DNA from: Streptomyces sp. NRRL S-337
GTDB taxonomy: Bacteria; Actinomycetota; Actinomycetes; Streptomycetales; Streptomycetaceae
Reading direction: 5' to 3'
Assembly: GCF_000720175.1 (NCBI RefSeq)
Contig: NZ_JOIX01000063.1
Location: 1 to 63,845, forward strand
Length of the DNA stretch: 63,845 nucleotides
Shown here: piece after piece, positions 52,979 through 60,745 of the stretch
Numbering within the stretch: the stretch's first letter is position 1
How the letters are laid out: each line of letters begins with the position of its first letter
Notes under the pieces: generated by a model
What the model saw: only the letters and a program-made list of their open reading frames with translations
What the model was told of the DNA's origin: nothing
Database searches by the model: none
Translations under genes and position numbers: made by a program

Positions 52979-54244
52979 TCATGTGCGGTAGCGCTTCAGG
53001 ACGAGGACGGCGTTGTGGCCGCCGAAGCCGAACGAATTGCTCAGCACCACGTCGCCGTCCCACTCCCGGGGGCCCTTGACGACCAGGTCGAGGTCGTCCT
53101 CCTCGGGGTGGTCGCAGTTGCGGATCGGCGGGATCGTGCGGTCCCGCAGCGAAAGCACCGCGGCGGCGGCCTCGGCGGCCCCGGAGGCGCCGAGCATGTG
53201 CCCGGTCATGCTCTTGACCGCGGTGACCGGCGTACGGCGCAGCTGGTCGGGGCCGAGCACTTCGCGCAGCGCGGCCGCTTCGATGCGGTCGTTGAGGACG
53301 GTGCCGGTGCCGTGGGCGCTGACCTGCCCGACGTCGCCGGGGGTCAGGCCCGCGTCGGTGAGCGCCCCGCGCATCGCGCGGACCGCGCCGGCGCCGGTCG
53401 GGTCGGGGGCGGTGGCGTGGTGGGCGTCGGTGGTGGCGGCGTAACCGGCGACCTCGGCGAGGATCGTCGCCCCGCGACGTTCCGCGTGGCCGGCCTCCTC
53501 CAGGGTCAGGACGGTGGCGCCGACGGCCATCACGAAGCCGTCGCGGTCCCGGTCGAAGGGCCGGCTGGCGCCTTCGGGGTCGTCGTTGCGGCGGGACAGC
53601 GCCCGGGCGTTGGCGGTACCGGCCAGGTCGGCGGCGGTCAGGGAGTCGTCCGTGCCGCCGGCCAGGACCACGTCGGCCCGGCCGTGGCGGATCAGTTCGG
53701 CCGCCTCGCCGAGGGCCACCGCGCCGGTCGCGCAGGCCGCGGAGATCGCGCAACTGGGGCCGCTGATGCCGTACTTGATGGACAGCAGACCGGCCGGGTG
53801 GTCGATGGCGGTGAGGACCGAGTGGTACGGGGAGACCCGCCGCGCGCCCTGGTTCTTGAGCACGTCGTACTGCTGCTGGATGGCGTGGGCGGCACCGTAG
53901 CCGGAGCCGATCACCGCGGCGAAGCGGTACGGGTCGACGTCGGCCCTGGGTTCGAGGCCGGCGGCCCGCATCGCCTGGCCGGCGGCGACCACCGCGTACT
54001 GCGTGAAGAGGTCGGTGCGCCGGACCTCCTGCGGGGTGAGGAAGCCGGAGCCGGCCGGGTCGAAACCGGTGAGGTCGCCGCCGATCCGGACCGGAAGTCC
54101 GGAGGTGTCGAAGCGGGTGAGCGTGGTGACACCGCTGCTGCCGGCGAGGAGGGCGGTCCAGAAGTCTTCGGTGGTGTTTCCCACGGGGGACACCACGCCG
54201 CAGCCGGTGACGACGACGCGCCGCCGATCCGTGCGTAACTCCAT
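52979..54244 (-). CDS. Beta-ketoacyl-ACP synthase II (FabF-like)
   Basis: A 421-residue condensing enzyme with full catalytic set: Cys171 in ISAACATGAVALGEA, His in VSAHGTGTVLND, Lys/His in AVKSMTGHMLG, and NSFGFGGHNAVL. It extends acyl chains with malonyl-ACP. AGGAGG lies five bases before the ATG. Codon 3 is TTA, the rare bldA codon, at the very start of the operon's first gene. No ACP, ketoreductase or acyltransferase gene is near, so it would have to draw on primary fatty acid synthesis. Its position opening the lanthipeptide operon suggests it supplies the acyl group. Confidence 0.92.
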   Translation of the reverse strand: MELRTDRRRVVVTGCGVVSPVGNTTEDFWTALLAGSSGVTTLTRFDTSGLPVRIGGDLTGFDPAGSGFLTPQEVRRTDLFTQYAVVAAGQAMRAAGLEPRADVDPYRFAAVIGSGYGAAHAIQQQYDVLKNQGARRVSPYHSVLTAIDHPAGLLSIKYGISGPSCAISAACATGAVALGEAAELIRHGRADVVLAGGTDDSLTAADLAGTANARALSRRNDDPEGASRPFDRDRDGFVMAVGATVLTLEEAGHAERRGATILAEVAGYAATTDAHHATAPDPTGAGAVRAMRGALTDAGLTPGDVGQVSAHGTGTVLNDRIEAAALREVLGPDQLRRTPVTAVKSMTGHMLGASGAAEAAAAVLSLRDRTIPPIRNCDHPEEDDLDLVVKGPREWDGDVVLSNSFGFGGHNAVLVLKRYRT

Positions 54245-54301
54245 GAAACGCCTCCTGTTTTTCTGCCCCGTTGTCACGCTCGGGGCGTCCTCATGACCAG
54301 A

Positions 54302-54331
54302 AACATGACAGCTGAGTCATTGGCTTGTCAA
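54302..54331 (-). promoter_or_regulatory. Candidate promoter of the lanthipeptide operon
   Basis: On the leftward strand, a perfect TTGACA is followed after 18 bp by CATGTT. An ATGAC/GTCAT inverted repeat lies across the spacer. The remaining gap up to the small membrane protein gene (54695) shows no gene. Confidence 0.5.
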
Positions 54332-54694
54332 CAGGTTGCGCGGAGGGCGGTCAGTCAAGGCTCTCCGTCGAGAGGCGCCATCAGGCCCCGCACCAGCGGA
54401 AACGCTCTCAGAGCGATGACAGAGGGAGTCAGGAAAATTGACTATGGGGGCGGTGCGAGGGGGTGGGAAGGGGGGCGGGGTCGCTAGCCCGCGGGATCCG
54501 GGGGCGCGCGCCCCACGGCCCCCGGGCAGGACCCGGCGTACATAGAAAGTGACAGACCGCGGGCGGGAAAGTGCCTACCTGCGGACGATCCGGAGGCTGC
54601 GCCGTAACGGGACGCTGGTGACTGCACCGCCCCGCGCCGACCGGCCGGGGCGCCATGACCGGGACCATCACCGGGCGAGGAGACGAGGGAACCG

Positions 54695-54874
54695 ATGAAG
54701 GGTTTTGCGGTAGGCATTGTTCTGGCGGTCGTCGGGCTGGTCCTGTGGCTGACCACAAAGGAAGTCGAGACGCCGATCTTCTCCCTGTCCAAGGCGGGAC
54801 TCATCCTGGCGATCGTGGGTGGCGCGGAGGCACTGTTCGCGCTGCTCGGATTGGGAAAGAAAGCTAATAAATGA
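54695..54874 (+). CDS. Small two-helix membrane protein (DUF5708-like)
   Basis: A 59-residue protein with GAGGGA before the ATG. Two hydrophobic helices: FAVGIVLAVVGLVLWLTT and LILAIVGGAEALFALLG, separated by KEVETPIFSLSKAG, ending in KKANK. The plan (two helices joined by a short polar loop) is that of small streptomycete DUF5708-type proteins, a tentative match. Unusually A/T-rich last codons. Confidence 0.65.
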   Translation: MKGFAVGIVLAVVGLVLWLTTKEVETPIFSLSKAGLILAIVGGAEALFALLGLGKKANK

Positions 54875-55347
54875 ATGCGTCAATTACCCGCAATAACGAC
54901 ATAAGGGCATAGCGTCCCAAGGGCCCATAGCGCCGCCGCGGCGTCTTTCCGTCCGGCGGCCGCCGGGCCACTTTTGCGACCGGTCGCACCGCACATTCCG
55001 TTCACCAGCCATGTATATGCGGACCGCGGCCTTGCTTTTGTGCTCAACCACTACGGTGCCGATGCGGCCGTCCGCCGGGCTTTTCCGGCCGCCGGCCGCG
55101 CATCTGCGATTGCCGGGTTTGCTTTCGCATTCGCCGGGTGCCCGCGAGGGGCCCGCTTTCGCGCTCGCCGGACGTCTTCGACCGGCCGCTCACGCGCTCC
55201 TCGGAGCGATGTCGGAGCTGCTTCGGAGCGACGTCACAGCTGCCGCAGAGCCACTTCAGGGCACTGCGGAGAGGGCTACCGAGAGAGCCACGCGAGGGCT
55301 GCGTGGGAGCTACGTGGGAGCTACGTGCGGGCTGGTGCAGAGCCGCT
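54875..55347. other. 470-bp noncoding stretch with short direct repeats
   Basis: No convincing gene. Near 55295-55330 the sequence repeats GTGGGAGCTAC in tandem, and further left GGAGC-rich words recur. It separates the small membrane protein from the end of the leftward XRE-TPR gene and would hold their terminators; none is obvious. Confidence 0.4.
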
Positions 55348-56652
55348 TCAGCGCTGCTCTTGCGGCTGCCGGTCCCGGCTTTCGGCGAGCTGGACGAGCC
55401 GTTCTTGGGCCCGCTCGGCGTGCCGGTACGCCTGGGCCCGGCGGAACAGGTCGGCGGACTGCCGGTAGTGCCCGGCCGCCCGCTCGCGGTCCCCCACCCG
55501 CTCGCACGCCGCCGCGATCTCCCAGAGCGCGGCGGCCTTCTCGTGGCTGCGGCCGGTCTCGGGCAGCGCGGCCAGCTCCGCGCCCAGGGCGATCAGCCGG
55601 CCCCGGTCGCCGGACGCCTCCGCGCAGACCGCGTCCGCGGTGGTGAGCCAGAGCGGGAATTCCGGCTCCTGCGCCACCGAGGCGACCACCAGCCCGCGTT
55701 CGACGATGCTGCGCGCCGCCGCCGGATCACCGCGGTGCAGCAACAGCAGGGCGTACTGGCCGTTGACCTTCTCCCACAGCGGAAACCCGGCCGCCGGGGT
55801 GACCCGGCGCGCGCAGGCGCCCAGCAGCTCGGTGGCGCGCTCCCACTCACCGCGGTCGCGCAGCGCGAGGGCCCGGTGCAGGTCGATGGTGGCGCGCGGC
55901 CCGGGGAGGACGCCGTCGGCCGGCGGGCGGGGGTGCTCGGGCTCGGGGGCCCAGTCCGGGCAGCCGCTCCAGTAGGCGCAGCGGGTGAGCACGTCGAGGA
56001 CGAGCAGCAGGTGGAAACCGGTGCCGGGGCCGGTGGCCGGGCCGGTGCCGGGGCCCTGGGCGGTCCGGCGGTCGGTGCATTCGAGGTAGCCGGTGAGGGC
56101 GTAGCGCAGCCCGTCCTGCACCCGGCCGGCCGATTCCAGCAGGTCGGCGAGGGCGATCAGGGCGCGCAGCCGGGCCTCGGCGTACGGCGCGGGGGCGAGG
56201 GTGTCCAGCATCCGCAGCAGGACGTCGGCGCCCTCGTCGGCGCGGCCGAGCGAGCCCAGTATTTCGGCAATGGCGAGCTGCGCCTCGGTAAATACGTCGT
56301 CCTGCCGGCCGGCGGGCTCCATCGAGGCCAGTGCACGGAATTCTGAGAGCGCTCCCTCGGCGTCGCCGCCCTCCCATTGCCGGCGGGCCGCGACCAATCG
56401 TCCGACCAGGTCCAGCCGGCGGGCCAGGCCCGGGCTTTCGGCCGGCTGGGGGCTGCTGGAGATTTCGTCCACGCCGACGCCGAGGCGGGCCGCGAGGATC
56501 TTGAGCGCCCGGCCACTGGGAATGCGCTTCCCGCGCTCGACCAGCGAGATGTAGCTGGACGACATTTCGGACCCGGCAAGGTCGTGCTGTGTCATTCCCG
56601 CGCTGACCCGAAGCTCTTTGATTCGCCGCCCGGTGTCCGCCAGCTCAGGCAT
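55348..56652 (-). CDS. XRE-TPR regulator (paralogue 1)
   Basis: A 434-residue regulator: XRE HTH at residues 7-62 (IKELRVSAGMTQHDLAGSEM ... SYISLVERGKRIPSG) followed by TPR-like helices to the end. GGAGGG is eight bases before the ATG. It resembles the second XRE-TPR protein at the right end of the window (same ISLVE/VSLVE plus GxRIPS signature). The two flank the ALDH/ThDP pair and the DUF1707/ABC genes; this one is also nearest to the lanthipeptide operon, so it is a candidate regulator of it. TPR regulators of this type often answer to peptides. Confidence 0.85.
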   Translation of the reverse strand: MPELADTGRRIKELRVSAGMTQHDLAGSEMSSSYISLVERGKRIPSGRALKILAARLGVGVDEISSSPQPAESPGLARRLDLVGRLVAARRQWEGGDAEGALSEFRALASMEPAGRQDDVFTEAQLAIAEILGSLGRADEGADVLLRMLDTLAPAPYAEARLRALIALADLLESAGRVQDGLRYALTGYLECTDRRTAQGPGTGPATGPGTGFHLLLVLDVLTRCAYWSGCPDWAPEPEHPRPPADGVLPGPRATIDLHRALALRDRGEWERATELLGACARRVTPAAGFPLWEKVNGQYALLLLHRGDPAAARSIVERGLVVASVAQEPEFPLWLTTADAVCAEASGDRGRLIALGAELAALPETGRSHEKAAALWEIAAACERVGDRERAAGHYRQSADLFRRAQAYRHAERAQERLVQLAESRDRQPQEQR

Positions 56653-57124
56653 TCGACAAACCCTCCGGATTTCGAACAGTGGATGACTCCGGCCGGTCGG
56701 ATCAAATCGCCGAGTCACAATGAGTGCTGGGTACTTTACCAAGCAGTCAAGAAGAAGTCGACCGATATTCGGATTCCTTCACCGTTCTTCACCGGGGGTC
56801 ACCGAGATCATTTCCCGCGTGACTACGGGAGCAGAAAACCGGCCGCCGAGTACAGGAAAGCCGGGGAAGTCCGCGTCCACCGGTCCGCCCATCTCCCGGA
56901 ACCGTCGCGCGCGGCCGGCCCTCCCCCCGGCGGACCCCGCCGACCCCCGGACGCGGCGTACGGCGCGTACGCCGCGGGTACGCCGCGTACGCCGAACTGT
57001 GTGGCCGGGGCCCCGGGTCAACCTTTCGATGTAGTACCCCGCGGCGATGCCCGCGCCCCGCGCGACGTGGTGCGATGACCACGCACACGCCCCACCACCG
57101 CCGGACCCCGCGGAGGCACCATCC
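56653..57124. promoter_or_regulatory. 470-bp divergent intergenic region with interlaced palindromes
   Basis: Between the leftward XRE-TPR gene and rightward DUF1707 gene. Near the right side, CGGCGTAC and GTACGCCG (56954-56974) form an inverted repeat, and GTACGCCGCG words repeat next to it. TTTCGATGTAGTACC closer to the right gene is AT-rich enough to be a promoter. The left half is AT-richer than average. No gene seen. Confidence 0.45.
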
Positions 57125-57787
57125 ATGACCCAGCCCCATCGTCCCGACCTGACCAAGGATGTGGCCTCCGCAGCCGCCTCCCCCGCCGCGTCCGCGCGCT
57201 CGGTGCTGGCGTCGGACGCCGAGCGGGAGGCCATGGTCGAGCGGCTCAGAGAAGCCACCGCGGAAGGGCGGTTAACCCTTGAGGAGCTCGCCGAGCGCTC
57301 CGAGGCGGCGTATCTCGCCCGGACGCGCGAGGAGTTGGCGTCCGTGGGCGAGGACCTGCCCCATGTCACGGCCCCGCCGACCACCGGCTCCGGACAGCGC
57401 TCCTTCCGTGCCCTCTTCGGTGACCTCGTCCACCACAGCCCCGCACTGGAACACGGCATCGAGGCCACCGCGGTCCTCGGCGACATCACCCTCGACCTGT
57501 GCGCCTCCCCCGCACCGCCGACCGGTGAGCTCACCATCGAGGCCAAGGCGATCGTCGGCGATGTGCATCTGCTGCTCCCCGAGGGCGTCCGGGTGGAGAT
57601 GAACTGCAGCTCGGTCTTCGGCGACCTCCGCGATCTGACCCGGGCGCACTCCGGTCCGGAATCCGTCACCCCGCTCATCCGCGTGAAGGGCTCCGCCGTC
57701 TTCGGCGACATCATCGTCGCGCACCCCAGCAGCGACCGCCGCTCGTACTGGCAGAAGTGGCTGGACGAACGCCGCGGCCGGGCCTGA
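57125..57787 (+). CDS. DUF1707/LiaF-like envelope stress protein
   Basis: A 220-residue soluble protein. Residues 27-75 are a DUF1707 domain (LASDAEREAMVERLREATAEGRLTLEELAER). The C-terminal half repeats the beta-helix motif FGD: ALFGDLVH, AVLGDITLD, AIVGDVHLL, SVFGDLRDL and AVFGDIIV, as in the LiaF-type cell-wall-antibiotic response domain. Codon 50 is TTA (bldA). GGAGG precedes the ATG. It is followed 14 bp later by an ABC permease, so the pair may be an envelope stress unit. Confidence 0.85.
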   Translation: MTQPHRPDLTKDVASAAASPAASARSVLASDAEREAMVERLREATAEGRLTLEELAERSEAAYLARTREELASVGEDLPHVTAPPTTGSGQRSFRALFGDLVHHSPALEHGIEATAVLGDITLDLCASPAPPTGELTIEAKAIVGDVHLLLPEGVRVEMNCSSVFGDLRDLTRAHSGPESVTPLIRVKGSAVFGDIIVAHPSSDRRSYWQKWLDERRGRA

Positions 57788-57801
57788 CCGGAGGAACAGC
57801 C

Positions 57802-58644
57802 GTGACGACCCTTCAGGCCGCGCCCCGTCCCGAGGCGCCCGCCGCCCTCCTCGACGAGGGCCGGATCGGGCTGCGTGCGACGGCCCGGCACACCGGCGCG
57901 CTGGTCCGCCGCAACCTCCTCCAGATCCGGCAGAACCCGGAGTCGATGACCGACGCCCTGCTGATGCCGATCGTGCTGACGCTGCTGTTCGTCTACGTCT
58001 TCGGCGGGGTGATCGGCCGCGGCGGCAGCCGCGCGCAGTACACCGCCTTCCTGGTGCCGGGCCTGATGGTCATCCTCGGCATGACCATCGCCATGGCCGT
58101 CGGCACCGGCGTCAACGACGACTTCCGCAGCGGTGTGATGGACCGCTTCCGCACGATGCCGATCGCCCGCTCCTCGATACTCCTGGCCAAGGTCGTGGTG
58201 GAGACGGGCCGGATGCTGGTCGCCATCACGGTCCTGCTGATCGTCGCCGCCCTGCTCGGGTTCGACTTCTCCGGCCGCTGGCCCGGTATAGCCGCGGCCA
58301 TCGGTCTGACCACCCTCTTCGGCACGTCGCTGATCTGGATCTTCATGCTCCTCGGCCTGACCCTGCGCACCGCACAGGCCATCCAGGGGCTCTCGGTGAT
58401 CGTGCTGACCCCGCTGCAGTTCGCCTCCTCGATCTTCGTCTCGCCCACGACGATGCCGGACTGGCTGGCCGCCTTCACCCGCGTCAACCCCCTGACCCAC
58501 ATGGCCGACGCGGCCCGCGGCCTCGCCCTGGGCGAGGGGCCGGTGGCCGGCCCGGTGCTCTGGACAGTGGTGTGGTCGGTGGGCCTGACCGCGCTCACCG
58601 CCCCGCTGGCCGTCACCAAGTTCCGCCGCAAGACCACGAGCTGA
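57802..58644 (+). CDS. ABC-2 type transporter permease (DrrB-like)
   Basis: A 280-residue integral membrane protein with six hydrophobic helices; hallmarks are RRNLLQIRQNPESM, the segment GVMDRFRTMPIARSSIL and NPLTHMADAARGL near the end, all typical of daunorubicin-resistance DrrB permeases. GGAGGAA precedes the GTG start. No ATP-binding partner gene is next to it, although such permeases normally sit right after one; its ATPase must be elsewhere or lost. Confidence 0.88.
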   Translation: MTTLQAAPRPEAPAALLDEGRIGLRATARHTGALVRRNLLQIRQNPESMTDALLMPIVLTLLFVYVFGGVIGRGGSRAQYTAFLVPGLMVILGMTIAMAVGTGVNDDFRSGVMDRFRTMPIARSSILLAKVVVETGRMLVAITVLLIVAALLGFDFSGRWPGIAAAIGLTTLFGTSLIWIFMLLGLTLRTAQAIQGLSVIVLTPLQFASSIFVSPTTMPDWLAAFTRVNPLTHMADAARGLALGEGPVAGPVLWTVVWSVGLTALTAPLAVTKFRRKTTS

Positions 58645-58792
58645 CACCGATCCGTACGAACGGGAGCGCATCCCCCGTGCACGCCCTCGGCGTGGCTCCC
58701 TCCGTACGAAGAAGACGTGGACCGGCCCCGCCCGGCTGCCCCCGGGCCGGGGAAGGGGCCGGCCCACGCACACCCTTCCGGCCGTGCACGCC

Positions 58793-58906
58793 GTAGATGC
58801 CCGGCGTAGAGGCCCGCTCTGTAGATGCCTGGCGTAGATGCCCGCTCTACAGATGCCCGGCCGTAGCTGCCTCGCTCTGTAGACGCCCGGCCGTAGATGC
58901 CCGCCC
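58793..58906. repeat. Degenerate tandem repeat, period about 28 bp
   Basis: Eight variants of GTAGATGCCC alternate between endings GGC and GCTCT, giving four dimeric units. It lies between the ABC permease stop and the terminator; no gene in this 370-bp gap. Confidence 0.8.
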
Positions 58907-58947
58907 CGTGGGTGCCCGGTTGCCCCGCAGGCCCCGTATACGCACGC

Positions 58948-58980
58948 GGGGGCCGCGCCGCCGATGGCAGCGCGGCCCCC
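58948..58980. terminator. Bidirectional hairpin terminator
   Basis: GGGGGCCGCGC and GCGCGGCCCCC form a perfect 11-bp stem with an 11-nt loop between the convergent permease and ThDP enzyme genes. Confidence 0.85.
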
Positions 58981-59014
58981 AGGTACGTGCCGGGTGCCGG
59001 GTTCCGGCCGGTGG

Positions 59015-60745
59015 CTAGGCTTCCTCCTCCTCCGCCCGCTCCGGGAAGTCGCCCGCCGCGCCCGTCATCCCCGGTGGGGTGTCCGCCAGCGCCACCGCCA
59101 CCTCGACGACGGAGGTGGTGCCGGCGGCGACCTCGCGCCAGGCCGCGGCCAGCGCCTCGGGCAGCCGGTCGGGGTCCGTCACCCGGCGGTGGCCCAGGCC
59201 GTAGGCGCTGGTCAGGCCGTCGGTGCCGGTGGGCCGGGGGCGGGTGAAGGCGAAGCGGGAGTCCGGGCCGGAGACCCGGTCGAGGTTGGACTGCAGCCAG
59301 CCGTAGCCGCCGTTGTCCAGGACGACGTAGAGGACGGCCGCGCCGGCGTCCGCGACCGTCGGCAGTTCGGCGCGGAAGAGGTGGAAGGCGCCGTCGCCCA
59401 CCACCGCGACCACGGGGCGACCGGCCGGCTCGGCCAGCCGTACGCCCACCGCGGCCGCCGCGCCGAAGCCCAGCGGCGTCTGCTCGCTGGGGACGACGGA
59501 ACCGCCGCCGGCACCGAGCGCGTAGTGCGGGAAGAAGTACGACCACATGTCCTGCAGGCCGTTCTCCTGGACGAGGACCCGGTCGGCGGGGACGGCCCGC
59601 TCCAGCTCGGCCAGCACCCGGGCGACCGGGACGGTACCGTCCGGCGCCCGCTTGCCGGCCTCCTCGGCCCGGTCCGCGGCACGCTGCGCCAGCGCCGCCC
59701 GCACGGAGCGGACCCGCTCGGCCCAGGCCCCGTCCGGCCGGTGCCCGTCGAGCAGCCCGGCCCAGCCGTCCACGGTCGCCGCCACGTCCGCCAGGACGTA
59801 CGCCCCCGGACGGTCCAGGACCAGGCTCTCCTCGCCCAGGACGGCCTGCACGACGGGGAGTTGGTCCGCGCCCTCCGGCCAGCCGAAGGTCGCCGTCTCC
59901 TCCAGGCGGCTGCCCAGCGCGACGACCAGGTCCGCCTCGCGCCACAGGGCGTCCACGGGCGCGACGGTGTAGAGGCCGCTGACGCCGCAGTGCAGCGGGT
60001 GGTCCTCGGCGACGGTGCCGCGGCCGGAGGCGGTGGTGAAGATCCCGGCGCCCAGCCGCTCGGCGAACCGTTCGATCCGGCGGTCCGCGTTCCGCTGCCG
60101 GGCGCCCCCGCCGACCAGCAGCAACGGCCGTTCCGCCGCGGCGATCCGGGCCGCGGTCGCGGCCAGCGCGGCGGGGTCGGGGGCCGGCCGCTGGGGCACG
60201 GCCGGCCGCCAGGCAGCGGTACGGGGGACGGGTTCGCCGGCGATCTGCTCGGCGAGTTCGACGTAGACCGGCCCGGGCGTGCCGTTGACGGCGAGCGCGG
60301 CGGCCTTCTCCAGGGCGCCCGGCAGCCGCTCGGCGTGGTCGACGCGGACCGCCCATTTCACGTACGGGCGGACCGCGGCCAGCTGATCGAGCTCCTGGAA
60401 GGCGCCGGTGCCGACCCGGTCCAGCCGGGTGCCGTCGGCGATGAGGATCAGCGGTACGGCGGCGGAGCGCGCCTCCAGCAGGCCGGTGAGCGCATTGGTC
60501 ACCGCCGGGCCCTTGCCGATCACACAGACCCCGGGGCGGCCGGCGGCGAGCGCGTAACCGGTCGCCATGAAGACGGCGTTGCGCTGGTCGCGGCAGAGCA
60601 CCACCCGGACGTCGGAGTCTTCCAGCGCACCGAGCGGCGCCATGTCGTCACCGGGCAGCCCGAAGACCGCGGTGGTGCCGAGGTGGTGGAGGTGGTCGGC
60701 GATCGCCGCCCAGGCGGACGGGTGGGCCGCGGTGTCCTGGCTCAT
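59015..60745 (-). CDS. ThDP-dependent enzyme (acetolactate synthase/decarboxylase-like)
   Basis: A 576-residue thiamine diphosphate enzyme with the three usual domains. The N-terminal pyrimidine-binding part reads VVLCRDQRNAVFMATGYA, where most relatives have R-H-E-x; the catalytic Glu is thus Asp. The C-terminal part has GDGAFHLFRAELPTV ... VVLDNGGYG, the ThDP/Mg motif with Gly in place of the second Asn. It probably acts on a 2-oxo acid (decarboxylation or carboligation); the substrate is unknown. It overlaps the aldehyde dehydrogenase gene by 4 bp and would act with it on an aldehyde or acyl intermediate. Confidence 0.88.
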   Translation of the reverse strand: MSQDTAAHPSAWAAIADHLHHLGTTAVFGLPGDDMAPLGALEDSDVRVVLCRDQRNAVFMATGYALAAGRPGVCVIGKGPAVTNALTGLLEARSAAVPLILIADGTRLDRVGTGAFQELDQLAAVRPYVKWAVRVDHAERLPGALEKAAALAVNGTPGPVYVELAEQIAGEPVPRTAAWRPAVPQRPAPDPAALAATAARIAAAERPLLLVGGGARQRNADRRIERFAERLGAGIFTTASGRGTVAEDHPLHCGVSGLYTVAPVDALWREADLVVALGSRLEETATFGWPEGADQLPVVQAVLGEESLVLDRPGAYVLADVAATVDGWAGLLDGHRPDGAWAERVRSVRAALAQRAADRAEEAGKRAPDGTVPVARVLAELERAVPADRVLVQENGLQDMWSYFFPHYALGAGGGSVVPSEQTPLGFGAAAAVGVRLAEPAGRPVVAVVGDGAFHLFRAELPTVADAGAAVLYVVLDNGGYGWLQSNLDRVSGPDSRFAFTRPRPTGTDGLTSAYGLGHRRVTDPDRLPEALAAAWREVAAGTTSVVEVAVALADTPPGMTGAAGDFPERAEEEEA

